Below, piece by piece: positions 48,341-61,241 of a DNA stretch of 64,000 bases (within the stretch, counting starts at the first letter, position 1; every line of letters starts with the position of its first letter). Location of the stretch: assembly GCA_017506865.1 (NCBI GenBank), contig JAFCMP010000041.1, positions 186,001 to 250,000 on the forward strand, in the 5' to 3' direction. Below the pieces are notes generated by a model that saw nothing but the letters and a program-made list of their open reading frames with translations, was not told the DNA's origin and made no database searches. This stretch comes from Tribonema minus (taxonomy: Eukaryota > Sar > Xanthophyceae > Tribonematales > Tribonemataceae). A program made the translations under genes and the position numbers.

Positions 48341-48947
48341 ATGAAGCACGATGGCGAAATGCAGAGCCCAAGGCGCGCAAGACTGCTACACAGTACTACA
48401 CAGTACAAGCCGAATCTTGCGACTTCGCAGTGGGAGCGAAATGACGGCAAATCGCTGATTCTCGTACAGGTGAGGCTCCTGCGCCTCGCTACAACCTGCA
48501 GCCCTAGCAACGATGGCCGAGGTTCGAGGCATCAATTTTTGCGGCATTGCAGTCATGATTATATCGAATGAACTGCTGGCAGAGGCTCCTGCTGAGCATG
48601 GTGCTCACAAGATAGCTATCATCACATTAGCCCTGCTGTTATGGCATGTGCTTCACATCAACGTTCACTCCTCATCACCACACACGCCCCTTCTGCAGCA
48701 AAGGCTACATCAAACTGTCCCGTGTGTCAGTGGACAGAGCACGCAAACGACACGTCTGTTTGTCAAGCATTAACATCAGTGATGCATGGCACATTGCCGT
48801 GCCTACCCTAATGTGACCCATGACTGCAACAGCGCGCAGCGCAGATGAAAACAATCGTGCCACATGCAGATGCCGCAGTCACAACTGCACGTCAAATTGC
48901 TGCAAACACTGCTCAGGGCAGAAGCTGCAGCCCTGCCAGGCTTTTGA
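48341..48947 (+). CDS. Possible small two-exon gene, unknown function
   Basis: Tentative. Exon 1 (48341-48469) reads MKHDGEMQSPRRARLLHSTT and on to KSLILVQ, ending at a good donor (ACAG|gtgagg). An acceptor at ACATGCAG|ATG (48870) gives an in-phase second exon MPQSQLHVKLLQTLLRAEAA ending LPGF and TGA at 48945. The product would be 68 residues with an amphipathic C-terminal helix and no recognised domain. It is divergent from the BEACH gene, about 270 bp from its ATG, so a shared promoter region (48072-48340) is possible. The frame continues open beyond the TGA for 20 more residues. Confidence 0.25.
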
Positions 48948-50771
48948 AGTTTTGCGGAATACCTTGAAAGGCGCTTCGTGCCAGACAATGTTACCGTCGC
49001 TGCACAGGATTGAAGACGTGCTATATCTGTTTGAAGTTGCTGCTTCAAGAGGACAAGGGCGGCAAATGCTGGTCTCACCGTGATGGAATGTGTCTTCAAC
49101 CACGGGATGGGAATCACCGAGAGACAGAGACACCTACATGTGATGCGGCTACGGAAGCGCCCATTTCATTAGTCGAAATCTGAACTGCTTCACCCACATC
49201 TACACTGCGATGAAGCATGCAACCTGTGCATGCCGTGGATGGCTGTACTTCATCATGGGCTTGGCCTGGAAGGATGGAGTATGCTGCTGCCCGAACATGC
49301 ACGTGCAGTCGGGGCTGCTCAGGAGCGGGTCAAATGCATGGAAACTGACAATACTTGTGTCAAGGATTTGAACGAAGCCTTCCTTGCCCGTCAGCACTGC
49401 AGATGCTGGGTGGTAAAATCGTGACAATGTCTGGAGTACCTCACCATGCAGTGCAGTCCCACTGTATTTCTGCACTTGGTGGCTGCTGAGGGACTCAGCG
49501 TCTACTGCTGCTGCTGCTGCGCGTGTGCGAAGCTCTCTGTCGAGCTTCGTCGCGCAGAACCTTGAGAGGTCAATGCAATCTTGTCCTCTGCAATGCCGCA
49601 GCGTACTGTGTTTGTCTTGTTGACATGTGTAGGCGCCATGTCATGTAGCCTTCTGTTTCGAGCAATGAAAACTCCATCCCGTTGTGACTGACATGGCCTG
49701 TGTTCTAGACTCCTTTACCAAAATGTATACTTTTGAGACACATCAAAGTGTTGCTCAAGCAATTGCTTCAAAGAAAACAGCCATTCCTATGGAAGTGTGA
49801 CTGCCTGAACTTCAAGCGCGATTGTTTGGCGCTCTGTTCTTTGCATTGGACAATACATGGCTCACACCTTGCTGCATACATGTGTGTTGCAGCCCTTTGC
49901 ATAAGTGATCAACATGTTTGTAACCAAATCTGCGCGAGAGGACAACACCGCTTGATGTGTTTTGATGCGCTCGTATTGATGGCCAGCTACACAATGCGGC
50001 AGCGACGAAACAGCAACTTCAGGCAGCAAAGAGTCAAGGCAATTGAGCTGATTTTTGATGCTCTTAATCCATTTGTAAAACACACTGTATGATAAACCTC
50101 TACAGGCGTCCGGCTTGTGTGCGTGCAAAAGCTTGTCGGTGGTTGCTTGTGATGGGTTGTGGTGATCATTGCTGCTTGGGCTTCGCGAACCTGTGTGCAC
50201 AGCAGCACGAGCGACGGAGGCAAGTTTAACCGCTGACTTCAAACAAAACCCAAGCGCGACAGAGAAGGCGCCCTCTATAGTGCGTGCTTGCTGCAAAGCC
50301 GCCTGGCATTCTCTCGGAATGGCACATATGATGCATGACTTTACCCGTCCCCAAAACGGTCACGTCCCACTGGGCCATTGCATGAAACCTTCCACTGACA
50401 CGCGCATGCCATACACAGGAACATGTGCGCTCCTGGATAAGCTGAAGGTGCCGCGGTGCCCGCACGTATGCCCGCAATGCATCATGTGCAGCCACCATAT
50501 GGTGCGCGTGCTGCACGGTGGCACCTGGCATGCTGAGAGCTTTGCAACAATCTCGCACGACATGCTCAGCAGCAACGCCCATGCTCATTGGCACATGCTA
50601 GCTGTTGTTACATAAATACTCGCTTTGAGGCCCACAACAAGCTCCACAATCAACAGCACCATTCACAAATGCCAAGGTGACCTGGCATTGCAACCCTCTT
50701 GTCCCCCGCAGCACTGGCGCAACGTAACGCTGATGCTTCTCCGAAGTGCTCATTGCAGCTCATGAGTTCGC
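48948..50771. other. Unresolved interval between BEACH and reductase genes
   Basis: There is no confident gene. A minus-strand open stretch at about 49446-49604 reads CIDLSRFCATKLDRELRTRA and on to HQVQKYSGTALH. It ends at a plausible donor (CATG|gtgagg) and starts near a possible acceptor, so it could be an exon of an unrecognised gene. A perfect 8-bp-stem hairpin (CGAAGCTC, 6-nt loop, GAGCTTCG) lies in the same stretch near 49527-49548. The remainder holds only short frames. Confidence 0.25.
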
Positions 50772-53700
50772 TCACATTGTAGTGTATGGATCATAGTCAT
50801 TTCCCTCACGCGCAATGCGCTCGTAGTGCTCCTTGAGTGTGATGGTGCCAAACTTCTCGCTCGGCTGCGTGGTGAGCATGTCTTCCACCGCATAGTACTT
50901 GCCTGTGACGGTCGGACAGCAAGCACATGGCTCATGAGCGATGGCAACCTTGGCATTCTCAACCACTTGAAGACTACACTAGTACACCATGCCAGTTCAA
51001 AAAGTACTATAATATCCAGATGATGTCGATGGAGAGTGAATCACTCTTGACGATGGTGTGTGTGCACCATGGCGAAGAGTGCGCAAATGTGACACATGCA
51101 CACCCAAGCTGCATGCCTAAGCTTGGCATTTGACAAATGTGCTTTTGAGTGCTCAGATGCTGCATGTATTGCATAGCATAGTGCTTTAGCGGCCTGCACT
51201 GGGCAAGATGCTGAAATCGACAAGAAGCTGATCAGTGAAGACCATCACATGATAGCGGTAGCACGATGCAACTCTTGATGCAAATGCATAATCAGATCGT
51301 CTTGACACTTCAGCTCCAGCACACCATCGCTCAACCACTGTAAATTCCGGCCATCCGCATACACCTAGGTTCGGACTGACTGGCCAGTCATGCAGCTGAG
51401 GCATGCCACAGGATGCAATCAGATGAGGTACACTACCGCTCTACCTGATGAACAGTGACATCACACTGATGGACACAGCTGTGTACACTAACACAAAAGA
51501 AATGTGCACGCTCTAGGGAGTGGTGGTTGCGACAATTAACTATGTGTTGTGCTCAATGACGAAATGTTGAGTGTGCCATATGCAATTGCCACCGTCCTCT
51601 ATGCAGACGGTCCTAGCCAGCAATGGCCCGTTATTTGCCTCCAAACACCACTTGATCAAGCGCTGCTTATTACGAATGCACTGACAACATGGCACACGAG
51701 TCTCCAGTGTCGACGAGGGATCTTGCGCACTTACTCAGGGTTAACCCTAAGGCATCACTGACATCATTCTCGCCAATGCGTCACTCATGATACCAAGCTT
51801 TCATTATTCAGGATACATGTTCATTTATAAATATCATTGTAAATTCATGATTGTCATGCTTGAACATCAATGATGCCATCCTCACCAATGCGCGCCAGCT
51901 CCGCTGCGTCCTCAAATGATGGCAGGAAATTTCCAAAAAAGTCGAGCCCCCCAATGATAGCATCAAACAGGCCCACTGGCGCCTTCATGATGTTTGGCTT
52001 TACCCCACATGCCTCCGCCAGCAGCTCCCCCTGCACGCGCAAAATCATTGACCACTCAATCATTCCGCCATGCATCAATGTGCATGTCATGTGCGAAGTT
52101 GTGCCATTGCCTTAAGATCATAAATACATGCCTTAGCGTCAGGTCGTAGTGATTGCTGTTGAGTTGTGCGCCCCTCTGTCACAAGTGGCAACTCATACCA
52201 CTCATATGTCAAGAGCGCACGCAACACACGCCAAGCGAACAAAATGGACCGCATGCACGCCTGTTCACTGGGTCTGCCACTGTGCTTGGCTGTTGAAGAA
52301 AGCATCATACCACTTCTGCATATATCCCAGTGTATGACTGCATGTACAGGTCCTTGACTGCTTTCTTGCATGCAGCTGCTCGATTCTAACCGCCGCTACA
52401 ATGATGCATGCCTCCTTCACTGCCGAGTCTTGCTGACATGCAGCAACATGTTTATCAAGCGCAGTCTGCAAGCAAGGCCTCAGCCTGCTGCGCCCATGCT
52501 TGTCCTCATACTCTGTCGCAAATCATATAGTGATACAGGGACAAATAGCGGCAACTTCAGGTGCTCAACTGCTGCCTCACGTGCGTGTTGTCTCATCGCA
52601 AATTTGACATGCCTTGGATGTAATGTGCGCAGCAGAGAGCCCTCATAATTGGACTGTGACAAGAGCAACCGTTTCCGCACATGGGCCGACATGACCTTGT
52701 GCAGTGCTAATTGGCTGTGTCACGGTACATCTGGCACATGACCCGCAACTCAAGAATGACCCCCTCGTGTGATCTGCACTCTACAACAGAGCCCCCCCGC
52801 GCATCACTGAAGAGATGACAAATGGGCACCACTCGGGTTCATCATCGAGTGATGCGCCCCCCACTAAGAAAGTTGCTGAAGTTCATGTGGACTGGCTTTG
52901 AAGTTTGAGTAACGTCCGTGCGCAGTGCTCACCTGCTGCGCCATTGTGTACCCCTCATCCGGCCCTCCAAGGTTGAGGACCTTGTTGTCGCGCTCCGGGT
53001 CCCGCATGCTATCCACCATGTAGCGCGCCAGGTCCACCTCCGCGATTGGGTTGCACCTGCAAAGGGTTGCAGAGGGCTGCTGCTCAGAGTGTGCCAAGAC
53101 TGTGTCGACAGTGCACGCAGACGCTGTAGTGTTGGCTGTAGCGCCTCTATCAGCATGCTAGACTTGTGGGTCAAGACTATTGTTGCAACCTAATGCGACA
53201 AAGCTCACAATGTGATAGGACTGCAACATGATCACGTATCAATTCAGATGGCTTCATCCATGTCAACATACCCTGCATGCATCTATGACAGCAGCTACTT
53301 AGTGCATCGAGCAGCGCAGGCGTTTCCTGCTGCTTGTTGCATGCAGATGTATAAATGAGCAGCCATACGCAAAGCACATCTCAGCTTTCCATTACTTAAT
53401 TGGTTTATCTTGAGCACGTGCGCTCCCTGTAGCTCCTGCTTTGAGGGTGGCGTGCAGCGCAAGCATGATATGTTACACCCGCTGCGAATGTCGAAATTGC
53501 ATAAACTTCCACCTCTATACTCTGTTTTTTAGACACGTGCTGAGGGCACTGTTGGTGCTATCATACTCTTATTAGTGGCGCTGCAGCGGTGCTGACACCA
53601 GTCTCAGCAGTCATTGGTCACATGCACTGTGCTTTACAAAGTATCGCTTGTGCTTCATGTGACTTGACAAATGTAGCCTCTGATGTGAGTTAAAGCCGCA

Positions 53701-54818
53701 TTGGACTGATTGTGGATACGCGTCATACAGTAGTGACTGGGCACATGAAGATCAAACGATCTATGACTATCATGACAGCTGAAACAAGAAGTATCCACAG
53801 CAGGCATGTTTGACTCATAGCTGATCTGTGTGCGCATCCGGAACGCAGGCAATTGTGCCGTTCCCAGAATGATCAGGGTGCTTAAGATGGCAGTAGGAAA
53901 CATCGACTCACTTGCACATGGTCCCATCGCCAAAGACCACAAACGGGAACCCCCCCTTGACCACTTCCAGCTGCCCTGACACCGATTTGAAGAAGGCTGT
54001 GGGCCTCACAATGGAGTAGTTCACTGGGTTCGTCTCCGCCTTGCTAGCTGCTACCAGCTCCTTCTCGAACTGCAGCTTCGCCAGCTGAAACTGCAGCAGC
54101 GGCTTGCGCACGCAGTACGCGCTGAGCAGCACGAAGTGCTTGATACCCGCTTTCTGTCCCGCCTGCAGGCAGTTGGCTGTCGCCTGGTAGTCAACAGCCC
54201 ATGAGTCCGACTTGGTGCCACTGCGAGAGGCCAGGCACGAGATGACGGCATCGACGCTCCTCCCGTCGAAGGCGAGCTTCTGCAGCTCATCTGGATTCGT
54301 GACGTCTGCTACAACGGTGGTGGCGCCCTCGAACTTGGCGTCGGGGTTGCGGGTAACTGCGAGGGTTTTGTAGCCCTGCCTCACGCACTCCTGTACCACA
54401 AACTTGCCGATGTAGCCGGTGGCGCCTGCCACCAGCACAGTGGTGTCCGCGGGATCTGCTTGAATGAGCATCTGCATGGGAGAGCTGCAGCGACAGAGAA
54501 GAGGCAGGAGTTGAACCAAATCCGAATTAACACATGCAACCAGGACACAAAGCATTCACGATTGCAGCTGACAGTGAGACGTGCACCACCATCAGCAGCC
54601 TAATGCAATGCAGATTCGTAAGGTGGCCGGCGCTGCCAGGCGCCGTTCAAGCAGAACATCTGCATGATCCAGCGCATGATTTTGTGCATGGCACACACTG
54701 ACCTAGAACTGAGCCGCGCACCAGATGCTGGCACCCGCGTCTTGATCTTCGGCGCTAGTCCTCCAGACAGGAAGCATACTGCTGCTGACGGCAGCAGCAG
54801 CAACGCAAGAGCCCTCAT
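50772..54818 (-). CDS. DVR: Divinyl chlorophyllide a 8-vinyl reductase, plastid-targeted
   Basis: Five exons: 54703-54818, 53912-54484, 52933-53056, 51886-52030 and 50772-50902, all in phase, 362 residues. The enzyme reduces the 8-vinyl group of divinyl (proto)chlorophyllide to ethyl in chlorophyll synthesis. It belongs to the NAD(P)H-dependent SDR-like (atypical) family. Visible features: dinucleotide-binding [89 protein letters not shown] and the conserved C-terminal [13 protein letters not shown] ... YDPYTTM. The N-terminus [20 protein letters not shown] is followed by a basic/Ser-rich stretch ([16 protein letters not shown]). It looks like a signal peptide plus transit peptide with Phe near the cleavage site, which suggests a plastid bounded by more than two membranes. 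The start is the first ATG after a non-ATG frame extension. It is head-to-head with the nonaspanin gene. Confidence 0.92.
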
Positions 54819-55082
54819 GCTGCTGTCGATCAAATCTGCAGGAAGTTCGAGGCGATGAAGACTCTACCGGTACTCGTCTTGTCACCCCCGTGCTGAGCGA
54901 CGATTCAAAAAGTGATCGCCGAGGAGAGGAAGGCAGCAGACAAGGAGCAGTATAGGCTGCGTGGCCGGAGGGCTCGCCGGCGAGGCAAGCGCTGGCACAT
55001 CCCACGGCTGACGCTCGCGGTCGCAGCCATGAGAGGAACCGCAGGACGAAGTTGCGCCCGACAGGGTCGGCCGAGACAAGCC
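54819..55082. promoter_or_regulatory. Shared divergent promoter region (DVR / nonaspanin)
   Basis: Only about 210-260 bp separate the two start codons, depending on which nonaspanin ATG is used. Both promoters and 5' UTRs must lie here or overlap. No convincing TATA box is seen. Confidence 0.55.
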
Positions 55083-58000
55083 ATGACGCTGCTGCTTGTC
55101 GTGGGTTTGCTGCCGGCAGCGATGGCGTATCTGCCTGGCGTGGGTCCTCGGAAGTATAAGTCTATGCAGGAGCTGAGTTTGGAGCTGAACGAGCTGACCA
55201 GCATGAGGACGCAGATCCCCTACGACTTCTACTCGCTGCCGTTTTGCCCCCTGGCTAACCACAAGATGAAGAGGGAGAGCCTAGGGGAACAGCTGGAGGG
55301 CGAGGTGAAGGAGGAAAGCGCATTCAAGCTCAACGTGAATCAGCAGACCACGTGCGCACAGCTCTGCGAGCGGGAGCTGAATGCCAAGGACATCAAGAGG
55401 TTTCAAACAGCTATCAACGAGGAGTATCAGGTGCAAATGAGCGTGGATGGGCTGCCAGCGGCTAGGAAGGAGGAGCTGGTGGAGACAGCGGATATGGCGC
55501 CGTACTATTCGCGCGGCTATCCGGTCGGTTTCATCACCAATGATGACGACAAGAAGCACTACAACCTCAACAATCACCTTCAAATTCTGGTGAGTCCCCG
55601 GCGATGTACGTAAACCTCACCACCTTTATCGATCACTTGTTGTTGCAAAGAAGCGCGACACGACACTGCTGCTCCGGAAGCCTGCTGCTCCGGAAGCCTG
55701 TTGCTCCTGAATGGCAGTTCGAGGGCTACCCCAGACAGTGGGATGTGTCGGCTGGAGCAGTCGGGTACTTCGATGTTTATCTTATGACTTGTTGTGACTG
55801 TCGTGCCAGCGCATCACTGAGAGTGCAAGCGTTGGTGCTGTTGCAGTATCAAGCACAATTGGGACAGCAACATAGGGCACATTCTTCACCATGACAAACA
55901 TGAACCTGAGAATATGTACTGTGTGTGTTCACAGCTGAAGTTATGCAACAATCCCCCTGGTGCTTCACGCAACTCCTGATTTGCATTAGTGCCAGGACTT
56001 CCCATAAAGTGCTTGCTGGCAAGACTCCGCTGTGTACATAACATATCTCGATTCTCCATGACTTGAGCGCGCGTAGCACAACAGAGAGCATTGAGTCGTA
56101 CTTCCAAGTATGATGGTGAGGGTGCAAGGGTTTTTGGGGTGACAATTTTGCAGGTCAAACATGGTGCGCTTACCATGCGGGCTTTCAATGCTGCCATCAC
56201 AATTGTGTTGCTTGCAAGAGGTGCAAGACAACCGACGCCTGGTAAGCTGTTGTTGCGCTGGATATCATCAGCAAAGTTCCCCAGCTTCCATACCATTGTC
56301 GCATACTGATGTCTGGCACATGCCACCGCTGTGACGACTTGCCGTTCTCTGACAAGTATGCGCACTTTCGCTGCAATAATCTCCAAGAACCATAAGCTGC
56401 AGCGCACCCCTCATTCAGAAAATAGTCAAACTACGCACAACGCTGTCAGACAGAGTACACGGAGGCGTTTTACTGACATGCAATGCATCGACTCGCTTGA
56501 CTTGTGGATGGTGAGCCACTGCACAACGATTACTTCAGAGTGAACGAAACACAAAACCTCAACATCTCAAACTCTCTGTACATGCACTGAGCTCTGACGC
56601 TTCGCACTCCGTAGACACCAGCTACATAATCCGGATAGGCCCAGTCTGGAAACTTGAAGTGCAAGTAAACACCTTCAGACCTTCATTAGATTGAATTATA
56701 GTCAGTTCTGTCTATGCAGCTGGCATCAATAGCAAGGCCATGCATGTCTACCTCACCTGATCACGCTCCAAATGTCAAATGAAATGTGCAAGTCGTACAG
56801 CTGCTTTAGACTGTGCTTGGCCGCCAATTACAAGTCCTCTGCTAAGTGGAGGGGCACTGCTTGATCGCTAACTGCGCAAATGATATATGCTTCTTCTTCG
56901 GCAACGGGATACATGTGGTGGCTTCATGCATGCCACTTTACAGTGACCCTAGTCATGACGCCATTAGCAGGACTTCTGCTAGTGACGAAACTGCGCGACA
57001 TGTGATGTGACCTGACATGTGCAGCAAAGCATAGCAAAGTCTGTGATGGCGTTGGACACTTCCAGTACGTTGTGAACATGTTACCATTTTGCTCAGTTTG
57101 TCCAAAAAATAGACGATGAATCCAGTTCTTGAGAGAGTCCATCATTATGTTGATAGCACTTGCACACACGTGCACTCGCAGACTTGTCGAGCACTGCACT
57201 GAGCAGCTGGTGGCACTGCGAAAGGCCTGGTCCGTCTGTGCAAGTTGCAGACGATATGGTAGGCGATGACAAATGTACATCGCATTCTCGCTTCCGTCGC
57301 ACCTTTGTTCGTGTACGCCTTCACCTTCCTTGTGAACCTGATATCCTTGATGTTATCTCAGACACATCATGTTTGTGGCACTGCCACTGTTCTGCACATG
57401 AACAATGTACTTCGAGCGCATGCTGGTCGCTCTGCGTCCATCAAACTACAACTTCAACTCACACCTCCTCTCCTGAACACCAGAAGTGTGACGCACGCAA
57501 ACATCCATACACCCAGGTCCTGACTGCTGTCACCTCTTACGCCGCGGCGGTGCCAGGTTGCCATCAACAAGGTGGAGGGAGACGCGTACCACGTCGTCGG
57601 CTTCCTGGTCGTGCCCTTCTCGTTCAACCACAAGGCGCAGCCGGGCGTGTGCAACGAGGGCATCACGGGGGGCCTCCTCGCTAGCCAGTTCCAGCGCATC
57701 GACGAACCCACCACGGTGCGCTTCACGTACGACGTCGTCTGGGACGAGGCCGACATGCCGTGGACGCAGCGCTGGGACATCTACATGCACGGCGTCGGCG
57801 ACCAGATCCACTGGTTCTCCATCACCAACTCGTCGCTCATCGTGCTGTTCCTCACGGCGCTGGTGGCCATGATCATGCTGCGCGCGCTGCGCTCCGACAT
57901 TGCGCGCTACAACGCCGCGGAGCTCGAGGAGGCCAAGGAGGAGTCGGGCTGGAAGCTGGTGCACGGCGACGTGTTCCGCCCGCCGCACACGCTGCCCACG

Positions 58001-61000
58001 CTCTTTGCCGTGTTCATCGGGACGGGCGTGCAGCTCGCGGTGATGACGTTCCTGGTGCTGTTCTTTGCGATGCTCGGCCTCGTCTCGCCCGCGCAGCGCG
58101 GCAACATCCTTACGTGCATCATGCTGCTCTTTGTGCTCATGGGCGCGTTCGCGGGGTACCACGCCGCGCGCATACACAAGATGTTCCGCGGCACCAGGTG
58201 CGTCGCGCGCCGTGTGCTGCCTCATGTGAATAACTTCAACTTTGAAGTATTTTGATTGTTCAACTTTGAGGTAGCGTGTGGATGTGCACGCTTGTGGTCG
58301 TGACTGAGATAGGATTGCCGTATGGCCACGCTTGTGTCAGGTTTGTGGTACCACGCGCCGCTTGCAATATTTGCAGCAGTATGCCAGGCGCTTCTGTCTT
58401 GAGTTTGTGCTGATCTGTACTCACACCGTTCACGACAAGTTGCCCTGAGCACTGCTGCACAGCTCGATGCAAGGCGATGGCCTGTTGCAAACACTCCAAC
58501 CGCTGATGCTGAACGTCATGTTTGCCATGAACCAACCAACCTGAGTACTGCTTTGGCTATCCCTGTCCTCTTGCAGCCCGCGCTTGTCGGCAGTGGCACT
58601 GGCGGCCATGCTGCACCAGCACTTGCGTCTGCTGACAAGTCTCACTTTTGCCGGCAAGCACTCACCTGATCGCTGCTGTACTTCAATTTCTTGGCGCTGC
58701 AGCTGGCTCAAGGTGACGCTCCTGGCGGCAACGCTGTACCCCGCAGTGTGCTTTGCCATCTTCTTCCTCATCAACTTTGCACTGCGCATGGTGGGATCAA
58801 CGGCGGCGGTCTCGTTTAGCGCGCTGGCGACCATCATGCTGCTGTGGCTCACCGTGCAGGCGCCCCTCGTGTTCATCGGCAGGTACGTTCTGTAACTGCT
58901 GATGTACGCATGTGCACAACTGGACAGCTGCGCAGTGCTTGTGTAGCACTACAATGCACTTGACCGCAGGTGCAATGTGTATATGTAATTACACACCAGT
59001 AAGTGCTTTGTATCCATGTTGTTGAGTACGGTTTGAGAGTGCATACGATGGTATGGCAACATTGTTGTATCGTCATCGCGCTCTGCGCTCCCTGTTGTTA
59101 GGCAGACACTTGGACCTCGCTGGTGTCATTGTTGGCCTGCCTGTATGTGCATGTGCTGCCTATTGGCGCGTGTGTGCGTGATCACAGGGCCGCATGATCT
59201 CACGACATTTATGTAGTAGTGTGCATGAGGTGCTGCTGAAGTACCAGTGAATCACCGGTGAACTACCAGTGAATCACCGGTGAACTACCAGCGAACCACT
59301 CAGTGAGCTACGATTTCGAGAGCTGAGACATTTTCTATGGCAGTGATGATCACGTCAATGCAACCCCACCTGTTGGTGCACGCTCACACAGTCATGTACT
59401 AAATATACACACATTCTACTGCCCCACATGCCACAATCGCGATCGCGTTGCCAAACCGAATACAAGCTGATCGTGCTGCCTGACCTCAGAAGTAAGATAT
59501 GCTCACATCAGCGTTTTCATCGCTATGTCATGTGCTGCAGTTACTATGGGTTCAAGAAGGAGCTACCAGAGCAGCCAGTGCGCACAAACCAGGTCAGTCG
59601 CTCATTCGATTCTGTAGCACTAGTAGTACACAGGTTTGCAGCATTTTGAGTGTTTCTCAGATTTGAAGACGACCGCCACCTTGTCTCTTCAGGCACACTG
59701 GGTTGCATTCGACGGCCATGCAGGACCTGCATGCTGGCCACAGCAGTTGGAGACTTGTCTATGTTTGTCAGGCTGAAGTGATGTTGCTAACCCTCCATTA
59801 CTGTCAGCACGCGTGCTTTGCCTGAATGAGTGCAGCTGTGGATATGTGTATGCATCAGATGCTTAGCGCTCCTCCCTCTGAGACGGAATCTTGCGACTGT
59901 GTGGACAGCAACTGCCGACTCAGCAAGATGACTGTTACTGTGTCCTCAGGCTCACGTCGCTGGGTTGTGTATGCTGGGAGTGGCACTGACGTCTGCAGAC
60001 ATGCACATTGGGGCACTTGCGCTTTGCTTTCCGCTGTCGCAAGACAACTTTAACACCATCCCATCCCGCGCCTTGTGCTTCCTTCACGCGCCATCCCCCC
60101 CTCCCCCCCTGTCAATGAGCTTTCTCATGTCCTGCAACTCATGTGCCTACGGTCTCTCGCAGAAGCAGGAGAAACGCTGTTCCAGAGTGCTCTGTCCTTG
60201 AACTTGAGCTCTGCTGAGTTTTGCAGGCGCTGCCCGATATCGCTAGCCCTAAATCACAACCAGCTACCTCAAGCCCTGCCTACGCCCATTGAGCGTATCA
60301 TTCCATACTCAGAATGCGCGACGCCTCATGCAAATTCCCTGGAATGAACCCACACCGTCATCGCCCTCTGTTGCCTGCCATGCATGCACATGGATCGCCG
60401 TCTGCTGCCGCAGATTCCGCGCCAAGTGCCCCCCCAGCCGTGGTTTCTGCATCCCGCAGTGGCGCTCCCATTCGGCGGCATACTGCCATTCGGCGCGGTG
60501 TCCGTGGAGCTCTACTTCATACTGACGGCGGTCTGGCTGCAGCAGCTGTACTACATCTTTGGCTTCTTGCTGCTGGTGATGGTCATCCTGGTGCTCACGT
60601 GCGCGGAGATTAGCATTGTGCTGTGCTACTTCCAGCTGTGCGCGGAGGACCACCGGTGGTGGTGGCGCAGCGTGCAGTGGGCGGGCAGCTGCGCGGGCTA
60701 CATGTTCTTGTACAGGTACGTGTGCTGCAGCTCATGTCCATCGTACTATACCTGAAAGCGCTCTAGAGTCTGGCGCTTCAGCAATTTAAAGTATTTTTAT
60801 GTATTGAAGTACGTGTAAAGTCACGGTGTTGAAGTTATGAAAATGGCCCTGGCGTTTGCCCACCATCACCGCGCCACTTGACGCATCCGTGCTGGTCTGC
60901 AAGTCCAGTTTCTGGTTTCCGTTTACCACCATAGAAGTGTCACTCCCTACTAGCCATGACCAAACGTGTATATACGTTTGTGCAGAATGGTGCCATTGCA

Positions 61001-61241
61001 CAAAAGCGCTGACCCTGCGTATTATGCCCTTCCCCTCCCCCCCCCCCCCCCCCCATGTGGTGATTGCAGCATGTGGTACTATCTGCAGGACCTGCAGATG
61101 TCGGGGTTTGTTCCTGCTCTCATGTACTTTGGCTACAGCGCGCTCCTGGCAGTGAGCTTTGCCCTCGTCACGGGCACCATTGGCTACTTCAGCTGCCTCT
61201 GGTTCATCACCAGGATCTACTCTTCCATCAAGGTCGACTGA
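55083..61241 (+). CDS. Transmembrane 9 superfamily (nonaspanin/EMP70) protein
   Basis: Six exons: 55083-55589, 57557-58197, 58703-58882, 59541-59592, 60414-60715 and 61070-61241, all in phase, 617 residues, which is normal for the family. The signal peptide is MTLLLVVGLLPAAMA, cleaved before YLPGVGPRKY. An in-frame ATG at 55029 would add 18 basic residues; I prefer 55083. The luminal domain has IPYDFYSLPFC, QTTCAQLCERELN and VEGDAYHVVGFLVVPFSF. About nine membrane segments follow, including IHWFSITNSSLIVLFLTALV, FRPPHTLPTLFAVFIGTGVQ, WLKVTLLAATLYPAVCFAIF, ELYFILTAVWLQQLYYIFGF and FALVTGTIGYFSCLWFITRI. The C-terminus SIKVD fits the family KxD/E signal for COPI binding and Golgi retention. TM9SF proteins act in endosome/Golgi sorting of membrane proteins, cell adhesion and, in some species, copper handling. 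Confidence 0.94.
59242..59300 (+). repeat. 22-bp tandem repeat in a nonaspanin intron
   Basis: TACCAGTGAATCACCGGTGA plus AC is repeated twice exactly, then partially a third time (TACCAGCGAACCAC). It lies in the intron between exons 3 and 4. Confidence 0.9.
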
